A stretch of 64,000 nt of DNA from contig CAWDMA010000001.1 of the NCBI GenBank assembly GCA_963803425.1, positions 248,001 through 312,000 on the forward strand, written 5' to 3'. The translations under genes and the position numbers were made by a program. The notes beneath the pieces are model-generated. The model saw only the letters and a list, made by a program, of their open reading frames with translations. It was not told the DNA's origin and ran no database searches. This document shows positions 60,704 through 64,000 of the stretch, piece by piece (the stretch's first letter is position 1; each line of letters opens with the position of its first letter). This DNA comes from DASPWW01 sp963803425. Its GTDB lineage: Bacteria > Actinomycetota > Thermoleophilia > Solirubrobacterales > 70-9.

Positions 60704-62243
60704 CTAGCGCTTCCCCGCGACGTACCGGTCGCCCTTCCGCACCGTGACGGTCCTCTTCCTGGCGCTTGTCGCGCACCTTCACCTTGCCCTGGCGGACCTT
60801 GAACAGGGTCGTGCGGTTGCAGCGGTCCGCCACCAGCCACGTCGTGCCCCGAACGTTCGCGGAGCCCTTCTTGCCCTTCGTCTTGAACTTGCCCTTGCCC
60901 TTGCCCCAAAGCTTGCGACCCTTGCCGCGCTTCTTCTTGCCCTTCTTCCTTCCGGCGGCCGCGGCGGCACGGCCCTTGCCGCAACGCACCGGCCCGTCGA
61001 GCTCCAGCACGGTGGCGGGCGCCTTCGACACCTTCTGCGTGACGCGGAATCGGCCCTGCCAGAACTCGCCGGTCTGCGTCGCGCCCGAGGTGTCCTTCGC
61101 CGAAGTCATGCGCACGGTGCCCTTGCGAGTGTCGACCCGGCATCCGACGGGGATCTGCCTCGCGACCTCCAGCTTGCTGAAGCCCGTCTCGCCCTTGCAC
61201 TTGGTCTTCACCTTTCCCTTGACCGTCTCGACGTTGACCGACTTGCCGAGCAGCGGGATGGACGAGAAGAGCTCGATCCGCTCGTTCGAGCGATCGGTCG
61301 CGTATACGTCACCCGTCGAGTTCGTGGCGAGCCCGAGCGGACCGAAGTTCCCGAACTCTCCCGGCCCGGACCCCCGCTCGCCGAACTCGCTGACGAAATC
61401 TCCCGCAGAGGTGAACTGCTGTATGCGATGGTTGTCGACGTCGGACACGAACACGCTTCCGGCCGAGTTGGTCGCGACGTCCACGGGCTGATTGAACTGC
61501 CCCTCCCCCGAGCCCGTGCTTCCCCACTTTGCGATGAACGCCCCGCCCGCGTTGAACTTCTGGACGCGATTGTTACCGGCGTCGGCCACGTACACGTTGC
61601 CCTCCGCGTCGGTGGCGATGCCGCTCGGTCCTGCGAACTGGCCGTCTCCCGAGCCCTGGCTGCCCCACTGGGTGATGAAGGCGCCTGCGGATGTGAACTT
61701 CTGAACCCGCATGGAGCCGAAGCCCAGGTCGGTGACGTACACGTTGTCGGCCGCATCCGTGGCGACGCCATATGGGCCGTCGAACTGCCCCGGGCCGCTT
61801 CCCTCGGTTCCCCACGCGGTGATGAAGGCCCCAGAGGGGCTGAACTTCTGCACCCGAAAGTTGAAGAGGTCGGCCACATACACGTTTCCCGCCGAGTCGG
61901 TGGCGATGCCCTGGGGGTCCACGAACTGGCCGTTGGCCCCGCCAAGGCTGCCCCACTTCGTGATGAACTCGCCGCGTGACGTGAACTTCTGGACGCGGTC
62001 GTTCGCGTTGTTCTCGGTGACGTAGACGTTGCCCCCCGCGTCCGTGGCGACGTACGAGGGATTGTCGAACTGGCCTTCGCCAGAACCCGGGCTGCCCCAT
62101 TCGGTCACGAACGAGAGGCCGGCGCCACGGGCCGGCGAGCTTGCGAGCAGCGACGCAATCAGCGCCAGGCCGAGCGCCGCGAGGCCGGCGGCGACGCTCC
62201 GGCTGCGCGCAAGCGCCGTAACCGTTGGCGTGCTTGCTCGCAT
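60704..62243 (-). CDS. secreted NHL-repeat propeller protein with FecR-like C-terminal domain (one frameshift)
   Basis: About 512 residues. Signal segment (AAGLAALGLALIASLLASSPARG), then six or seven NHL repeats of the type GSGDGQFAGPSGIATDAEGNVYVADAGNNRV-like (each ~47 residues, WGS...GQF...VDP...NVYVAD...RVQKF), forming a beta-propeller. After residue ~330 comes a FecR-like domain (VNVETVKGKVKTKCKG, VDTRKGTVRMTSAKD) with a lysine/glycine-rich insertion. An extra base near 60760 (CAGGAAGAGG) breaks the last ~18 codons; corrected, the protein ends VTVRKGDRYVAGKR four bases before the cyclase ATG. The tight spacing suggests that it works with the CHASE2 cyclase as an extracellular partner. Confidence 0.8.
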
Positions 62244-62455
62244 GGAGAGGTCTCACGCCTCCCGTATCGCCGGACTGCACGATCGCGCATCGGCGCTGTG
62301 CGCAGCGATCGTCGTCGCCACCACGGCGAGCACGGCAATCCCTGTGAGCGTCTCCCTTGCTCCCTGGCCTGTCCCATGCATCGCGACACGCGAGGCGGTC
62401 AAGGCGTCCTCCCTCTGTCGGATTCCCCTGCCTCCGGCGGTGAGTCGCCGTCGCA

Positions 62456-62506
62456 TTGCTTGAGACGCCGAAAAGCATATAGGCTGTCGCCTGGCCGATT
62501 GGCCAG
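62456..62506 (+). promoter_or_regulatory. promoter and dyad operator of acyl-CoA dehydrogenase operon
   Basis: TTGCTT (62456-62461), 16-base spacer, TATAGG (62478-62483) make a plausible promoter; immediately downstream is a perfect inverted repeat CTGGCC-GATT-GGCCAG (62491-62506), eight bases before the ATG. A dyad at the start of a fatty-acid or steroid catabolic operon is the usual position of a TetR-type repressor site in actinobacteria. The rest of the 270-base gap (62244-62455) shows nothing further. Confidence 0.55.
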
Positions 62507-62513
62507 TCAACAA

Positions 62514-63650
62514 ATGGATCTGACGCCGACAGCAGACGAGCAGTCCTTCCGCGACGAGGTCCGGGCGTGGCTCGAAGCCAACCATCCCGGCCCGGAGCCG
62601 GAGGGCGATGACACCGCCAAGTTCGCGTTCCAGCGCGAATGGCAGCGGAAGCTGCACGAGGGCGGCTGGGCCGGGGTCTCGTGGCCGAAGGAGTACGGCG
62701 GCCGGGGCGCGACGCTCGTCGAGCAGACGATCTTCTCCGAGGAGATGGCGCGCCAGGAGGTGCCGCGGCCCGCGAACGTGCTCGGCCTGATCATGGGCGG
62801 CCCGGTCGTGATCGCGCATGGCGACGAGGACCAGAAGGAGCGCTTCCTGGAGCCGATCCTGTCCGCCGAGGAGATCTGGTGCCAGGGCTTCTCCGAGCCC
62901 GAGTCCGGCTCCGATCTCGCCTCCCTGAAGACGAAGGCGGTCAAGGACAACGGCGGCTGGCGGGTCACCGGCCAGAAGGTGTGGACGACGTTCGCTCACG
63001 AGGCGAAGTGGTGCATGCTGCTCGCCCGCACCGACCCCGACGTCCCCAAGCACAAGGGGATCACCTACTTCATCCTCGACATGGACCAGGACGGGGTCGA
63101 CGTGCGCCCGCTCCGCCAGATAACCGGCGAGGCGGAGTTCAACGAGATCTTCCTCGAGGACGCCTACGTCTCCGACGAGAACGTTGTCGGCGAGGTCGGT
63201 AACGGGTGGATGGTCGGGATCACCACCCTGATGCACGAGCGTGCCGGCCTCGGCGCCGCCTCGGCGATGTCGCTGCGCCGCGACCTCGACGCGCTGATCG
63301 AGCTCGCCCGCGCCCGTGACGTCGGCGGCGACCCGAAGGTTCGGGAGCGGATCGCCCGGCTCCAGATCACGACCGAGGCGCTTCGGCTGGGCGGGCTGCG
63401 GGCGCTGACGCAGACGATGCGCACCGGCATCCCCGGCCCCGAGGGCTCACTGTCGAAGTGGCAGTGGGCGAACGCGAACCAGGAGCTCACCGAGCTCGCA
63501 ACCGAGATCATGGGAACCGACGGCCTGCAGGGCTCCGAGTGGACGTACAAGTTCCTGCGCTCCCGCGCAAACTCGATCGAGGGCGGGACCACCGAGGTGA
63601 TGAAGAACATCGTCGCCGAGCGGGTGCTGGGGCTCCCGAGGCTGCGGTAG
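62514..63650 (+). CDS. acyl-CoA dehydrogenase
   Basis: A 378-residue FadE-type flavoenzyme. It shows WAGVSWPKEYGGRGATLVEQ, WCQGFSEPESGSDLASLKTKAV (FAD/substrate signature) and the C-terminal RANSIEGGTTEVMKNIVAERVLGLPR with Glu356 at the usual catalytic-base position. It introduces the alpha-beta double bond in an acyl-CoA. It is followed 12 bases later by a second acyl-CoA dehydrogenase gene; such pairs often form alpha2beta2 enzymes acting on steroid side chains or branched acyl-CoAs. That heteromer is inference from arrangement. Confidence 0.92.
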   Translation: MDLTPTADEQSFRDEVRAWLEANHPGPEPEGDDTAKFAFQREWQRKLHEGGWAGVSWPKEYGGRGATLVEQTIFSEEMARQEVPRPANVLGLIMGGPVVIAHGDEDQKERFLEPILSAEEIWCQGFSEPESGSDLASLKTKAVKDNGGWRVTGQKVWTTFAHEAKWCMLLARTDPDVPKHKGITYFILDMDQDGVDVRPLRQITGEAEFNEIFLEDAYVSDENVVGEVGNGWMVGITTLMHERAGLGAASAMSLRRDLDALIELARARDVGGDPKVRERIARLQITTEALRLGGLRALTQTMRTGIPGPEGSLSKWQWANANQELTELATEIMGTDGLQGSEWTYKFLRSRANSIEGGTTEVMKNIVAERVLGLPRLR

Positions 63651-63662
63651 GAGGATCGAGAC

Positions 63663-64000
63663 TTGGACTTCGGGTTCAACGACGAGCAGCAGGAGATCAA
63701 GCGCACCGCGCACGACTTCCTCGCCGACCGGTTCTCGCCGGAGAGGGTTCGCGAGCTGGCGGAGTCGCGCAGCTACGACGAAGGCCTGTGGAACGAGATC
63801 TGCGAGCTGGGCTGGCCTGGGATCGCGATCGACGAGGAGCACGGCGGCCAAGGCCTCGGCTTGGTGGAGCTCGTGATCCTGTGCGAGGAGCTCGGCTACG
63901 TGTGCGCACCGGCGCCGTTCCTTTCCAACGCCGCGGCCGGGCTGCTGATCTCGGCGATCGGCAGCGACGAGCAGCGCAGCAGGTGGCTGCCCGGGATCGC
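63663..64000 (+). CDS. acyl-CoA dehydrogenase, second subunit (N-terminal part)
   Basis: The first ~112 residues of a plus-strand gene cut by the right window edge. TTG 63663 is chosen as start because AGGAGG (63650-63655) lies at good spacing and the protein then begins DFGFNDEQQEIKRTAHDFLADRF, the standard acyl-CoA dehydrogenase N-terminus. It continues LWNEICELGWPGIAIDEEHGGQGLGLVELVILCEELGYVCAPAPFLSNAAAG. It overlaps the Shine-Dalgarno region with the end of the first gene, so the two are co-translated. Catalytic residues are beyond the window. Confidence 0.88.
   Translation, partial: MDFGFNDEQQEIKRTAHDFLADRFSPERVRELAESRSYDEGLWNEICELGWPGIAIDEEHGGQGLGLVELVILCEELGYVCAPAPFLSNAAAGLLISAIGSDEQRSRWLPGI

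Overview
The window is 64 kb of very GC-rich, gene-dense DNA with actinobacterial content: a one-polypeptide SucB/SucA (Kgd-type) enzyme, a decaprenyl-phosphate phosphoribosyltransferase-like UbiA, a SARP/BTAD regulator, an Rpf-like secreted transglycosylase, and a c-di-AMP (ydaO-type) leader upstream of an NlpC/P60 hydrolase. Together with the CHASE2 cyclase, the NHL/FecR-like protein and several lysine-rich secreted proteins this suggests Actinomycetota of the Thermoleophilia/Solirubrobacterales type. That placement is inference; no rRNA gene is present to prove it. GTG starts and 1-4 base gene overlaps are common.

Layout. 1-2.1 kb: a PspC envelope-stress module (minus), including the start of a probable PspC sensor kinase cut by the window edge. 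2.1-10 kb: cupin, P450, VOC protein, a non-coding transcript candidate with a sigma-28-like promoter, metallophosphoesterase, DUF4389, lipoate ligase, Rpf-like protein, HD phosphohydrolase, enoyl-CoA hydratase. 10-16.4 kb: UppP, a DAO-type amine oxidoreductase, an esterase, MmsA and a second aldehyde dehydrogenase. 16.5-18.2 kb: an ABC exporter whose two genes carry many indels. 18.9-31 kb: a complete polyamine ABC transporter, divergent from a class III aminotransferase, a PucR regulator, a saccharopine dehydrogenase-like protein, alanine dehydrogenase and aminobutyraldehyde dehydrogenase. 31.5-35.2 kb: a 1254-residue SARP/pseudo-cyclase/AAA regulator. 35.2-39.3 kb: a second complete polyamine transporter. 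39.4-48.4 kb: riboswitch-controlled NlpC/P60, SDR, aconitase, a C-rich-loop RNA candidate, FAD oxidoreductase, hydrolase, DUF3817, PQQ-type sugar dehydrogenase. 48.4-57.5 kb: the SucB-SucA fusion, zinc-ribbon protein, double SDR, FAD-linked oxidase and UbiA. 57.5-64 kb: secreted proteins, NHL protein plus CHASE2 cyclase, and two acyl-CoA dehydrogenases.

Metabolic logic: two polyamine importers, a DAO-family oxidoreductase, an aminotransferase, three aldehyde dehydrogenases and alanine dehydrogenase form a probable polyamine/amino-acid catabolic region, with a PucR regulator inside it. Lipoate ligase and the lipoyl domain of the 2-oxoglutarate enzyme are functionally linked.

The most unusual signal is a family of short palindromic elements. 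They have a conserved 20-base loop and a stem whose sequence changes from copy to copy while both arms stay complementary. Six clear copies and one expanded copy are present. Four lie inside reading frames without breaking them: one in each of the two interdomain linkers of the SucB-SucA fusion, one in the FAD oxidase and one in a cytosolic loop of UbiA. This resembles the principle of Rickettsia palindromic elements but in an unrelated sequence and lineage. Two stretches (16.5-18.1 kb and 59.1-60.8 kb) carry clustered single-base indels in otherwise well-conserved genes and may reflect assembly error.
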